From: UBA7862 sp051883495
GTDB taxonomy: Bacteria; Bacillota; Clostridia; Christensenellales; UBA1242
Direction of reading: 5' to 3'
Assembly (NCBI GenBank): GCA_051883495.1
Contig: JBJETV010000007.1
Span: 1 to 64,000, forward strand
DNA length: 64,000 nt
A program made the translations under genes and the position numbers. Numbering within the stretch: the first letter of the stretch is position 1; every line of letters begins with the position of its first letter. Under the pieces are notes generated by a model. The model ran no database searches, was not told where the DNA came from, and was given only the letters and a program-made list of their open reading frames with translations. Shown piece after piece: positions 8,786 to 17,430 of this stretch.

Positions 8786-11263
8786 ATGAAAAAGAAAATT
8801 TTCACAATAATATGTTCAATTTGTTTTGTTTTTTCAACAGCGCTATTTATTTCAGGATGTAATCATGAGCATAATCATGTCTTTGGCGAATGGCAAACTT
8901 ATTCCGAGGCATCTTGTACAGAGAGTGCAATGCGCTATTGCGTTTGCGAGTGTGGAGAGACTATATGGGAGAAAGTTGGAGAACCTTTAGGTCATTCGTA
9001 TGATTATTGGGTTACAATAACTGCAAAGTCTTGTGTTAATAATGAAATGCTTAAAGGGACATGCACAAGATGTGGTCAAACTGAAGTAAAAGTAGGAGAA
9101 TTGGCTACTGGACATAAAGAAAGTGAAGAATGGGTAATAGACGAAGATAGCACATGCACAAAAACAGGAAGTAAGCACAAGGAATGTTCAGTTTGTGGAA
9201 TAACATTATCTAGTGATGTTATTCCATGCAAGGCACACAACATGACAGAGTGGGTAGAAGTAAGGCCAGCAACATGCACAACGGCGCAGGTATTGGAACA
9301 TCATTGCACAACCTGTTCAACGCAAAATGAGACTAAAGACGGGGAACCTGCTTTTGGGCATAGTGAAGGTGAAGAATGGATAATAGACGAAGATAGCACA
9401 TGCACAAAAACAGGAATCAAACACAAGGAATGTTCAGTTTGTGGAATAACACTATCTAGTGATGTTATTTCATGCAAGGCACACAACATGACAGAGTGGG
9501 TAGAAGTAAGGCCAGCAACATGCACAACGGCGCAGGTATTGGAACATCATTGCACAACCTGTTCAACGCAAAATGAGACTAAAGACGGGGAACCTGCTTT
9601 TGGTCATAGTGAAAGTGAAGAATGGATAATAGACGAAGATAGCACATGCACAAAAACAGGAAGCAAGCACAAGAAATGTTCAGTTTGCGGAATAACATTG
9701 TCTACGTCAAGTATAGAAAAAAAGCCTCATGAGATTGTTGATAATGTTGTTGCTCCAACTGCTTCATCAAGTGGCTATACTCGCCATACGTGTAATAACT
9801 GTGATTATTCCTATGATGATAATATAAGTTATTTGTTAACATTTACTACAAGTATCACAGATAGCCTTGAAAGTGAGGGATATAATGCTCCAACTTTGAC
9901 GACAACACAAAAGATTGTATATAAGGATGACCTTGCTAAAAATCCATATAGATTTACAGATGTATTGGAAAATGATTATTATTATACAAAAAATGTTTCT
10001 GTTAGATATTTAGATTATATCAATTCAGATACATATAATGTTGGGAGTAATATCATAATTAGAGGAAGTTCAAAAATAACCGTCAACATTTATGGGCTAA
10101 AAAGATATTTTTCAAAAGGCGATGGAACAGAATCATCTCCTTATGAAATTAGCAATGTCTATCAATTAAAAGATTTAGCGGATACATCTCCAACTCAAGC
10201 TAAGTATTACATTCAAACAAAAGATATTGATTTGAACGGGATAAATTGGGTTCCAATTGGAGCAAAAAACGACAATAATAGTTTTTATGGTTGCTATGAT
10301 GGGCAAAATCATTCAATTTCTAATATGACAATAAATGAAACAGGAGAGGTAGGTGTAGGTCTTTTTGCCAATATAAATGGTGGAAGGATATCCAATCTAA
10401 AACTAGCTGATTTCAAGATTACAAATCCTAGTACTACAATAGATGAAAGCCAATATATAGGTTTGTTATCGGGATATGCTTGCAATGGTTCCAGTATATA
10501 CAATGTACAAACCTTAGGAGTGTGTGGAATAGCAATATCCAGTACTTATACAAGTAGGCTTTATATAGGGGGGCTACTTGGATATATAGATGAATGTACT
10601 ATAGATAATTGTTTATTTGATGGAACTATAAATGTTGTTCCTTACACCAACGAAACCATTATTGGTGGCCTTGTAGCAAGTTCTATCACTTCGACTATTA
10701 TAAAAAGTGTTGCTCATGGAAACATCAATTATACTCAAGCTCGTTATAACGGTACTACTAAAGTTGCTGGCCTGATTGGGTATATGGATGGTGGAGAACT
10801 TTCAAATTGTTATTCTACATCTGAAGTTAGATTTAACGGTTTGCAGTCAGACTCAACATCATATGAGTATGTGGCAGGATTAATTGCAATGTTGGATGTC
10901 GATTATGATTATGACTCTCTAACTGGAACAACAACCTATTATGATATGTTTGTTAATGATAACTATTACAATGGTGATATTGCTATCATCAATTGCTCTG
11001 ATGAATATGTGAAGAAGGGAATGTTATTTGGATACATTTATGCAAATAATCAAAAAGATTACTATTACATTTCAAATAATATATCAGTTCACAACTCTAC
11101 ACTTCCAATTTCTAGTGTTGATTTGTCAACTTTAACCAATGCAGATAATAATAAAACAATTAGTAGTGAAGAAATTAGAACTACAATTCCTTGGCTTCAT
11201 TTGAACCCAAATATTTGGGTGATAGAGTCAGGAAAAGCTCCAAAATTAAACTTTGAAGAATAA
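8786..11263 (+). CDS. large repeat-containing lipoprotein with CxxC-rich and GLUG-like regions
   Basis: Predicted surface lipoprotein of 825 aa; the signal peptide ends in ISGC with the lipidated Cys at 25. Residues ~30-310 are Cys-rich, with CxxC pairs such as CSVCG and CTTC. They contain an 82-residue unit present twice in full and once in part; the DNA period is exactly 246 bp (9125, 9371, 9617). The unit keeps its Cys and His residues, so it may bind metal or form disulfides. The C-terminal half (from ~430) shows GLUG-like repeats such as AGLIGYMDGGELSNCYS, seen in extracellular adhesin-like proteins. Function is unknown. Confidence 0.7.
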   Translation: MKKKIFTIICSICFVFSTALFISGCNHEHNHVFGEWQTYSEASCTESAMRYCVCECGETIWEKVGEPLGHSYDYWVTITAKSCVNNEMLKGTCTRCGQTEVKVGELATGHKESEEWVIDEDSTCTKTGSKHKECSVCGITLSSDVIPCKAHNMTEWVEVRPATCTTAQVLEHHCTTCSTQNETKDGEPAFGHSEGEEWIIDEDSTCTKTGIKHKECSVCGITLSSDVISCKAHNMTEWVEVRPATCTTAQVLEHHCTTCSTQNETKDGEPAFGHSESEEWIIDEDSTCTKTGSKHKKCSVCGITLSTSSIEKKPHEIVDNVVAPTASSSGYTRHTCNNCDYSYDDNISYLLTFTTSITDSLESEGYNAPTLTTTQKIVYKDDLAKNPYRFTDVLENDYYYTKNVSVRYLDYINSDTYNVGSNIIIRGSSKITVNIYGLKRYFSKGDGTESSPYEISNVYQLKDLADTSPTQAKYYIQTKDIDLNGINWVPIGAKNDNNSFYGCYDGQNHSISNMTINETGEVGVGLFANINGGRISNLKLADFKITNPSTTIDESQYIGLLSGYACNGSSIYNVQTLGVCGIAISSTYTSRLYIGGLLGYIDECTIDNCLFDGTINVVPYTNETIIGGLVASSITSTIIKSVAHGNINYTQARYNGTTKVAGLIGYMDGGELSNCYSTSEVRFNGLQSDSTSYEYVAGLIAMLDVDYDYDSLTGTTTYYDMFVNDNYYNGDIAIINCSDEYVKKGMLFGYIYANNQKDYYYISNNISVHNSTLPISSVDLSTLTNADNNKTISSEEIRTTIPWLHLNPNIWVIESGKAPKLNFEE
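9125..9712 (+). repeat. 246-bp tandem repeat inside the lipoprotein gene
   Basis: The same ~44-bp block (GAAGAATGG..AAAACAGG) occurs at 9125, 9371 and 9617, a period of 246 bp or 82 codons. Copies one and two are nearly identical over their full length; the third is partial. The high identity implies recent expansion or gene conversion. Confidence 0.9.
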
Positions 11264-11289
11264 GATTTTGTAATAATTACCAATTTGGT

Positions 11290-11317
11290 GAAGTGGCTAG
11301 TTAGCCACTTCATTTTT
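11290..11317 (+). terminator. intrinsic terminator after second lipoprotein gene
   Basis: GAAGTGGCTA pairs perfectly with TAGCCACTTC across a 2-base gap, then ATTTTT. Confidence 0.85.
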
Positions 11318-11361
11318 CAGTTTGCAACAAAATGTTTACTAGAGGCTATTAGTTTTATTAT

Positions 11362-11423
11362 CAAAATTTACTTTGAAATGGCTAAAAAAAAAGACAATCG
11401 CATAAAGAAGTCAGGGGGTAATT
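11362..11423 (+). pseudogene. second remnant of the ftsW 3' terminus
   Basis: About 60 bp match the end of the 8303 fragment (8454-8513) almost base for base, including CATAAAGAAG and TCAGGGGGTAATT. It keeps only the last ~17 codons and the orphan ribosome site. It is closer to the 8303 fragment than to native ftsW. Confidence 0.85.
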
Positions 11424-11440
11424 TATAAATAAGGAAAAGT

Positions 11441-11470
11441 AAAAATGTATGCAAACTGTATGCATTTTTT
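11441..11470 (+). terminator. terminator-like hairpin behind the second ftsW remnant
   Basis: AAATGTATGCA pairs with TGTATGCATTT (two G-T wobbles) across a 3-nt loop, followed by T's. Confidence 0.65.
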
Positions 11471-11540
11471 GTAATTTTATGTTACAATTTTCTTAATATG
11501 GAGGAATAACCTTCACATAATCATTTTCAGGAGATAAATT

Positions 11541-12749
11541 ATGGAAAATTTAGAAAAAGCAAAAAAAATAATAGAGCAGTTAGAAAATGGCGGTCATCCA
11601 AACTTGTATCACGATATATCTAGAGAAGATTTTATGAAGAAATTTAATAGTATAGATTGGAATAGTTTGGATGAGATGCATTTTGACTATGAGATGACAA
11701 AAATATTTGCTTTGCTAAAAGAAAGTCATACACGCTATTGTTCTAATATTCCTTTTATCTGCATTGATTCAATTAACTCAAGATTTTATCGCATAAATGA
11801 TAAGTTTTACTTTTATAAGGCTAATGAAAGCAAATGTTATGAAGTTTTAGCGATAAATAATATAGATATTGAAAAGATTAGTGATTTTATCAAGCCAATT
11901 ATCTGCTCGGAGTCGGAATATTTTACAAACAAGAGTGTTGCGGATTGGTTGGGTATGGGTTATACATACAAGCTCCTAGGTATAGCTAAAGAGGATAATA
12001 TCAATCTTAAAGTTAAGAAAAATGATGAAATTTTTGAAATGAAAGTTGACTTTTTGTCTGACAAAGAGGCTAGGCGACAGTTTGTTGAAAGTAAAAAAAG
12101 TGTTATCCCAAAAGGATATATTGGTGAAGAAAGATATAATTATACAATAACAGATGATGGTATTTTGATACTAAATTATAAGAAATGCAAAGGACATGAA
12201 GAATTTAGAGAGCTAGTTAACAAAATAATTGAAGAATATAACAATGGCAAATTTTCCTTTTATATATTAGATATGACAGGCAATGGTAGCGGAAGCGATT
12301 CAGTTATCGACCCATTTGTAGATTTTGTTATAAAAAACGGAATAGATGGGATAACTTTGATAGACATAAATACTTTTTCAAGTGGAATGATTTCTGCCGG
12401 GAAAATGAAAAAGATGGCAAAGTCTATCTTGATGGGTGAAACTTCGGGGCAAATTGCAAGAGCATATGGTGACTATAAAAAATATTTAGTAGAAGGGAAA
12501 ATGATAACAGTATCTCAAAAGTTGGTAGATATTACTGAATGGACTGACGGTAAAATCTGTTTAGAACCAGACATAACAGTCCCGTTAGATATTGAAGACC
12601 TAGAAAAAGCTGTCAACACCAAACTGCTTTATGCCTTGGAATATGCAAAACAATATGAGAATAACAGATTGGGAAGTAAAAGATTGCAGAAAAAAATTGC
12701 TCAAGCGACTACTAAACAAAGTGAAGAAGAAGTGAGCCGTAGGGTTTGA
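11541..12749 (+). CDS. S41-family (tail-specific-protease-like) peptidase, no signal peptide
   Basis: The 402 aa resemble the C-terminal-processing peptidase fold. KESHTRY near residue 68 matches the helical N-terminal region. YILDMTGNGSGSDS matches the conserved LDLRGNGGG-type strand. NTFSSGMIS carries the likely catalytic Ser. ILMGETSG matches the GE-T-G motif. No signal peptide or membrane segment is seen, so a cytoplasmic location is suggested, unlike most Tsp/CtpA proteins. The last 30 residues are basic and low-complexity. Start ATG at 11541 follows AGGAG. It lies 31 bp before the HExxH gene, probably in one operon. Substrate unknown. Confidence 0.65.
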   Translation: MENLEKAKKIIEQLENGGHPNLYHDISREDFMKKFNSIDWNSLDEMHFDYEMTKIFALLKESHTRYCSNIPFICIDSINSRFYRINDKFYFYKANESKCYEVLAINNIDIEKISDFIKPIICSESEYFTNKSVADWLGMGYTYKLLGIAKEDNINLKVKKNDEIFEMKVDFLSDKEARRQFVESKKSVIPKGYIGEERYNYTITDDGILILNYKKCKGHEEFRELVNKIIEEYNNGKFSFYILDMTGNGSGSDSVIDPFVDFVIKNGIDGITLIDINTFSSGMISAGKMKKMAKSILMGETSGQIARAYGDYKKYLVEGKMITVSQKLVDITEWTDGKICLEPDITVPLDIEDLEKAVNTKLLYALEYAKQYENNRLGSKRLQKKIAQATTKQSEEEVSRRV

Positions 12750-12780
12750 GAAAATACTATTTTAATAAACAGGAGAAAAT

Positions 12781-13620
12781 ATGTTAAATATTAACTTTGA
12801 AGTGAACAAAGATGTTATATCTCGCTTGTTGATTAGCAAAAACGATATGCCGACTGATTATGCAAATTATTTATGGCAAAAATACAATGCTTCGTATAGA
12901 GAAATACACAATGCTATTTTTAGTAAGAACATAGACAATAATATTTTATTGGAATTGCAAGAACAACCATTTTTTGCCAAGAGATTATTCCAAGCAAAAA
13001 CAAATTGTAAAAGAATAAAAAGAAATTGGGAGAATAAATGTGTTGATATAAATAATTTTTTGAATAATATTATGAAAGTGGATTTTGATTTAAACATTAC
13101 TGCATATATAGTGGATCCAATGTTGTATACTGGGTTTAGTATAAAAGACAACCCCAATCATTTTGTATGGGGAAATGAAGTTGGGTTAAGTGATGAAAAT
13201 TATGATTTGGTTTATTTGGTGCATGAATCACTGCATAGCCTTTTCAAAAATGATAATCTAAGTCACGCGATAATTGAAAATATTGCTGATGTAGAACTTT
13301 CTAAATATCTAAACAATTCAAAAGTTGGTTATGAGTATCACTCTTATACAAAAGAAGAACATGTGAAGGCTTTTCCATATTGGAACTTGTATCTAGGCAA
13401 GGGTGTAGAGGAAATAAAAGAGCAACAAGAGTTATTAGACATTCAATACAGTATAAAAGAGATTGAACATTATCGTGAAAAATTGTCAAAAATGAATATA
13501 TTTGAATTTATTGATTTTTTGAAGCCTAACATCAAAAATATTAAGCTGAAGACGTATTACGAATTAAAGTTAGAAGAGCCATCTAATAAGAATAATTTAT
13601 CGAACTTACCAAGTTGCTAA
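12781..13620 (+). CDS. putative zinc metallopeptidase (HExxH) of unknown family
   Basis: This 279-aa protein has the zinc-site motif HESLH at residues 148-152 in a hydrophobic helix (LVYLVHESLHSLF). A second acidic helix follows 14 residues later (ENIADVEL, with E166, D170 and E172), the spacing of a gluzincin third ligand. No signal peptide or membrane segment is visible. I do not recognise the family. It sits behind AGGAG and just after the S41-like gene, so the two peptidase-like proteins may work on a common substrate; that is inference. Confidence 0.5.
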   Translation: MLNINFEVNKDVISRLLISKNDMPTDYANYLWQKYNASYREIHNAIFSKNIDNNILLELQEQPFFAKRLFQAKTNCKRIKRNWENKCVDINNFLNNIMKVDFDLNITAYIVDPMLYTGFSIKDNPNHFVWGNEVGLSDENYDLVYLVHESLHSLFKNDNLSHAIIENIADVELSKYLNNSKVGYEYHSYTKEEHVKAFPYWNLYLGKGVEEIKEQQELLDIQYSIKEIEHYREKLSKMNIFEFIDFLKPNIKNIKLKTYYELKLEEPSNKNNLSNLPSC

Positions 13621-13988
13621 AAATTGAAAGCGAAACTATTAAAAAAAGTGGAATTAGTCTTCCAACCCCAATAGATAATTTGTTGAAACATCTTGAAGAT
13701 AGAGAAACAGTATATTATAAGCAATCAGCTGATTTAACATTAATTGAGCTTTTTACATCAGCAAGTTCACCAATAATATCCCCAGCATCTTCAGCCAATT
13801 CATTCAACTCTGAAGAATCAATAAAATTAGGAATATTTGATAATGTTATAAATAATACTGATCCATCATATACGGGTAATTTTACTAAATTAGATGTTTG
13901 CTTTAAGTTTGTAGATGGCATACTAAAATATGATGTATATTTTAGTATGTATAACGTCCATTATCTATTTACTCTTGTTAAAGCATAG
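13614..13988 (+). CDS. hypothetical protein, possibly a gene remnant
   Basis: A TTG-initiated frame of 124 codons overlaps the end of the HExxH gene by 7 bp. There is no clear ribosome site and no ATG. The product has a Ser-rich stretch (SASSPIISPASSANSF) and no recognised domain. It may be translated by coupling to the upstream gene or may be the tail of a decayed gene. Confidence 0.35.
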   Translation: MLKIESETIKKSGISLPTPIDNLLKHLEDRETVYYKQSADLTLIELFTSASSPIISPASSANSFNSEESIKLGIFDNVINNTDPSYTGNFTKLDVCFKFVDGILKYDVYFSMYNVHYLFTLVKA

Positions 13989-14051
13989 AGGCTTCATAAA
14001 ATCAATTAAGTTTGTCATAAAAAGATTTTTTTGAACATAATAATAAAAAAG

Positions 14052-14081
14052 TTGACATGTTTTTGCTTGTTTTGTTAAAAT
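14052..14081 (+). promoter_or_regulatory. sigma-A-type promoter of the TM2-like gene
   Basis: TTGACA (14052-14057), 18-bp spacer, TAAAAT (14076-14081), about 40 bp before the start at 14121. Confidence 0.75.
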
Positions 14082-14120
14082 GCTATTGGTGGCAAAACTA
14101 AAAGAAAGGAGGGGGCAAAA

Positions 14121-14387
14121 ATGAAAGACAATGGTAATCTTGCAAGATTTTTGTTGACATTTTTCCTTGGATTTATTGGAAGTATTATTATAAACAGAAC
14201 CAGCCTCAAGCCAAATGGTTGGAAATCAAGGTCATGGTGCTATTTCTTGTTGGGTTTGGTAACACTGGGTATTTATGAACTAGTTGCTTCTGTGTGCAAC
14301 CTTGTATTTGACCCACAAAAAGAGTCCAACATTGGTTATCGTAAAGACGAAACTGTTGAAGTTGAAATAAGTGAAAAAATCGGTTAA
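14121..14387 (+). CDS. small membrane protein, TM2-like
   Basis: The 88 aa hold two hydrophobic segments (FLLTFFLGFIGSIIINR and WCYFLLGLVTLGIYELVASV) around a short polar hairpin, and a charged C-terminus. The layout and the GFIGSIIINR start resemble TM2-domain proteins. Function is unknown. A strong AGGAGGGGG ribosome site, its own promoter and a terminator that overlaps the stop codon make it monocistronic and probably well expressed. Confidence 0.65.
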   Translation: MKDNGNLARFLLTFFLGFIGSIIINRTSLKPNGWKSRSWCYFLLGLVTLGIYELVASVCNLVFDPQKESNIGYRKDETVEVEISEKIG

Positions 14388-14402
14388 TAGCCGATTTTTT
14401 TT
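14374..14402 (+). terminator. intrinsic terminator overlapping the TM2-like stop codon
   Basis: AAAAAATCGG pairs with CCGATTTTTT across TTAATAG. The stop TAA is in the loop. Confidence 0.85.
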
Positions 14403-14458
14403 AACAAAAAAATTATTTTCTCCATAAAATGATATATACATATTTTGGTGGAGAAATA

Positions 14459-15718
14459 ATGGACAAATTTGAAATTGTTGGTGGCAACCAACTTTTTGGC
14501 GAGGTTGTTGTTCCTTGTGCAAAAAACTCTTATCTCGCAATTTTGGCAGGGTGTGTTTTGTGTGATGGGGTTGTTGTTTTGAACAACTGCCCAGAGTTTT
14601 CGGATATCAACTGTATGTTGGAGATTTTAACTTCTCTTGGGGCAAAAGTTGACAAAATAGATAGGACATTGGTATTGGATTGCACAAATATCTGCAATTC
14701 TAATGTTCCTAAGTCATTGGCGAAAAAGGTGCGTTCGTCGATTTTCCTACTGGGACCTATTGTTGGTAGGCAGGGCAAGGCAGTTGTAACATACCCAGGT
14801 GGCTGTGAAATTGGTGCAAGACCAATAGATTTGCATCTTAAGGGCTTAAGGAATTTAGGAGTAGAGATTTCTGAAAAGCATGGCATAATTAAGTGTGAAA
14901 CCGCAGGAGTTGTTGGGAATATTATTCATTTGGATTTCCCTAGTGTTGGCGCTACAGAAAATATAATGATGGCGGGGGTTTTGGCAAAAGGAATAACTAG
15001 GATAGTCAACTGTGCCAAAGAGCCAGAGATTGTTGACTTGCAAAATTTTTTGAACTCCATGGGGGCAAAGATTGCTGGTGCAGGCAGTGATACAATAGAA
15101 ATAGAAGGAGTGGAAAGTTTACACTCTACGGTATGGACTCCAATGCCAGATAGAATTGTGGCAGGCACATACATATTGTCTGTTGCATGCTGTGGTGGCG
15201 ATGTGCTGGTGAAAAATGTCCAAAAAGAACATATTTGCTCACTTTTAACAAAACTGACAGATGCTGGCTTGCAAATGGAATATAAAGATGATAGCATTAG
15301 GGTAACATCAAACAAAAGACTAAGCACTTTTGGAAACATCGAAACAATGCCTTATCCGGGATTTCCCACCGATTTGCAACCGCAGAGCCTTGCACTCCAA
15401 ACTACAAGCATTGGGACATGTGTCATTGTAGAAAACCTTTTTGAAACAAGGCTAAAACATGTGTCAGAACTCGTAAAAATGGGGGCAAATATCACCACGA
15501 GAGATAGAGTTGCTATTGTAACTGGTGTGGATAAACTTTTTGGTGCAGAGGTGGTCGCCAGCGACCTTAGGGCTGGGGCTTCGCTTGTTTTGGCTGGAAT
15601 GATGGCAGAAGGTAAGACCACTATACAAAATGCACACTACATAGATAGGGGATATGAAAAAATAGAGGAGGTGTTTTCTTCACTTGGTGCTGACATAAAA
15701 CGAACAAAGGGAGTATAG
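14459..15718 (+). CDS. murA: UDP-N-acetylglucosamine 1-carboxyvinyltransferase MurA
   Basis: This cytoplasmic enzyme transfers enolpyruvate from PEP to UDP-GlcNAc, the first committed step to muramic acid. The 419 aa carry the substrate-binding Lys-Asn pair (K22, N23) and the PEP-reactive Cys in PGGCEIG (C116), so fosfomycin sensitivity would be expected. I start at ATG 14459, where GGTGGAG lies 5 nt upstream, rather than the ATG 30 bp earlier. It is followed after 4 bp by the divIB homologue, a common clostridial order. Confidence 0.95.
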   Translation: MDKFEIVGGNQLFGEVVVPCAKNSYLAILAGCVLCDGVVVLNNCPEFSDINCMLEILTSLGAKVDKIDRTLVLDCTNICNSNVPKSLAKKVRSSIFLLGPIVGRQGKAVVTYPGGCEIGARPIDLHLKGLRNLGVEISEKHGIIKCETAGVVGNIIHLDFPSVGATENIMMAGVLAKGITRIVNCAKEPEIVDLQNFLNSMGAKIAGAGSDTIEIEGVESLHSTVWTPMPDRIVAGTYILSVACCGGDVLVKNVQKEHICSLLTKLTDAGLQMEYKDDSIRVTSNKRLSTFGNIETMPYPGFPTDLQPQSLALQTTSIGTCVIVENLFETRLKHVSELVKMGANITTRDRVAIVTGVDKLFGAEVVASDLRAGASLVLAGMMAEGKTTIQNAHYIDRGYEKIEEVFSSLGADIKRTKGV

Positions 15719-15722
15719 TTTT

Positions 15723-16559
15723 GTGAAGAAAAGACGTCTTTTAATTGTTATTGTTATAAGCCTTGTTTTTGTGTTGGTTTTTTCCTTTTCGTCTGCTGTG
15801 TTCGAACTTAAAGTAGTAGATGTTGCCTTTTATAACAATGGGCAAAAAGTTTCTTATACGCCAGAACTATCAAACGTAAGGCAAAGAATAATCAGCGAAA
15901 CAAATTTTGACTATGGCTCTTCCATTTTCTTTGTTCCAAACGACAAATACAATGGGCAAATTGAATACAACGAGCCAAAGTTAAAGGTGTTGGGAGCAGA
16001 GAAGATATTTCCAAACAAGTTGGTCATTAAGGTCGGGACAAGAGAGGGTGCATTTTATTTTGTTGCTGATGGACAAGCTTATTTGTTGGATTGTGATTTT
16101 AAGTTGCTTGCTATCCAATCTCTGCAAGAGTTGAACGATTTATTGTTGCAAAGGCAAGGGGAGATAAAAGAACTTTTTTTTGAAAATAACGGCACAAAGC
16201 AAGATTTCTTTACTTTTTTTGGGTTAAATAAAAATGTTTTAGATTGCGGGCAATTTCTCACACGCAACAACAAGGTTTTTAGTGCCACTGCCAATTTGCA
16301 TTGTTTTGCAAGCCTCAACAAAGAAATGTTTGATAACATAAAAGATATTTCTTTTTGCCTTGTAGGACAAATTGTTACAGCAAAAATTTCCACTTTTTCT
16401 GGGGTTTTGATGGAGGTGGAAGATGTGCTTGAAAAATTTGATGAAAAATTTCTAAAGCTTTGCAATGCTTATTTTACATTGGCGGAAAAGGAAAGAATTA
16501 AAACGACTCATGGAGTGCTTAGAATTGACACAAACAAAAATGTTTTTTGGTCAGCATAA
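15723..16559 (+). CDS. divIB: cell-division protein DivIB/FtsQ
   Basis: This bitopic divisome protein stabilises the FtsL/FtsB complex. The 278 aa have a short basic tail, one membrane helix (residues ~5-25) and a POTRA-like domain. AEKIFPNKLVIKV followed by a strand ending YLLD is characteristic of FtsQ/DivIB. Start is GTG at 15723, only 4 bp after murA, so the genes are translationally close. Sequence identity is weak in this family; order and topology carry much of the call. Confidence 0.82.
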   Translation: MKKRRLLIVIVISLVFVLVFSFSSAVFELKVVDVAFYNNGQKVSYTPELSNVRQRIISETNFDYGSSIFFVPNDKYNGQIEYNEPKLKVLGAEKIFPNKLVIKVGTREGAFYFVADGQAYLLDCDFKLLAIQSLQELNDLLLQRQGEIKELFFENNGTKQDFFTFFGLNKNVLDCGQFLTRNNKVFSATANLHCFASLNKEMFDNIKDISFCLVGQIVTAKISTFSGVLMEVEDVLEKFDEKFLKLCNAYFTLAEKERIKTTHGVLRIDTNKNVFWSA

Positions 16560-16626
16560 CCTTATTGGAATATTTTGGTGGAATTATTTAGGTCGATTTG
16601 CAAAAAATATATTTGGGAGGTATAGT

Positions 16627-16713
16627 ATGTCTAGAGAAGCCAAAAAAGCAAGTAAAAAATCAAAATGCTGTGGAGCTTGTGGTGGCAGAGATGCAGAATG
16701 TTGCGGGAAATAA
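16627..16713 (+). CDS. 28-aa Cys-rich peptide
   Basis: A short ORF starts at ATG 16627, six bases after a strong GGGAGG (16615-16620). The product begins with a basic stretch (REAKKASKKSK) and ends in CCGACGGRDAECCGK, five Cys and several Gly in 15 residues. It could bind metal or form disulfides. The good ribosome site, the position 67 bp after divIB and the composition suggest a real gene that automatic callers may miss. A longer frame upstream overlaps divIB and lacks a ribosome site, so I reject it. Confidence 0.6.
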   Translation: MSREAKKASKKSKCCGACGGRDAECCGK

Positions 16714-16789
16714 CAAGCAATAGCAAAAAATAGCTATGACATTAGATACAATTTAGAAATATTTAGTTTATCAAATGCCCAAAATTAAA

Positions 16790-16809
16790 GGGAAGTAAGC
16801 ATACTTCCC
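16790..16809. terminator. hairpin between convergent genes
   Basis: GGGAAGTA and TACTTCCC form an 8-bp stem around AGCA. The T-run is weak on both sides. It may end the murA-divIB transcript. Confidence 0.5.
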
Positions 16810-16871
16810 AAAAGATATTCATATAAAAGTTATCTTACAACTAATTATTTGTAAAAAAAGTATTTATCGTC

Positions 16872-16903
16872 AAAAAAACTCCCCCAAAAGACCGGGGGAG
16901 TTT
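16872..16903 (-). terminator. strong terminator of the minus-strand gene at 16942
   Basis: AAACTCCCCC (16876-16885) pairs perfectly with GGGGGAGTTT (16894-16903). The seven A's at 16872-16878 give the U-tract on the minus strand. Confidence 0.85.
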
Positions 16904-16941
16904 GCTATTTTGAGTATTAAAATTTACTATTGTTATTTATC

Positions 16942-17430
16942 CTAAAGGTCAAAACTATGTTCTTGTAAGGCTTCCTCACTATCTTCACAAGATGTCGATT
17001 CTAAATCTTTTCCAACATTATAGCAAGTACTATTTGATTCTGCATTATTTTCACACATTTTTTTCGCATAATTTATTGTGTTATTATCAAAATTTTTAGC
17101 AGTTACTTTTAATAATATCTCTTTTTCTTTCTTTCTAAAATTTAGGAATGCAGAGGTATAAGTCTTTCCAAATTTTCTAGTCATAAAATTTAGCCATTTT
17201 TCATTATGCAACCCGTAGCGCAAGTCCCTTGTATAATTAGTTGCATAATCGAAATCTGTAAAATTAAATATCATATCATCAATTCTAAAGGTAACACTCC
17301 CATCACTTACTTTATAGTCGGCTATTGCGTCAAAATCATATTGATGCCTTACATGTTCATCATATTGAGGCAAATCATAGTCGATAATGTAATTTATTAA
17401 TTCTTCTATAGATAATTGTTCTACAAACAT
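16942..17430 (-). CDS. hypothetical acidic protein
   Basis: The 162 aa are rich in Asp, Tyr, Asn and Phe, with no signal peptide or membrane helix. The N-terminal half looks like a small alpha/beta domain; residues ~125-162 are polar and low-complexity. I do not recognise the family. AGGAGGAG precedes the start at 17430, and a strong terminator follows, so it is probably a free-standing expressed gene. It sits convergent to murA-divIB and next to a tRNA array. Confidence 0.6.
   Translation of the reverse strand: MFVEQLSIEELINYIIDYDLPQYDEHVRHQYDFDAIADYKVSDGSVTFRIDDMIFNFTDFDYATNYTRDLRYGLHNEKWLNFMTRKFGKTYTSAFLNFRKKEKEILLKVTAKNFDNNTINYAKKMCENNAESNSTCYNVGKDLESTSCEDSEEALQEHSFDL

Noticed and set aside
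16465..16626. Upstream part of an 82-codon ORF ending in the Cys-rich peptide
   Set aside because: It overlaps divIB out of frame without a ribosome site; the internal ATG 16627 has a near-ideal one.
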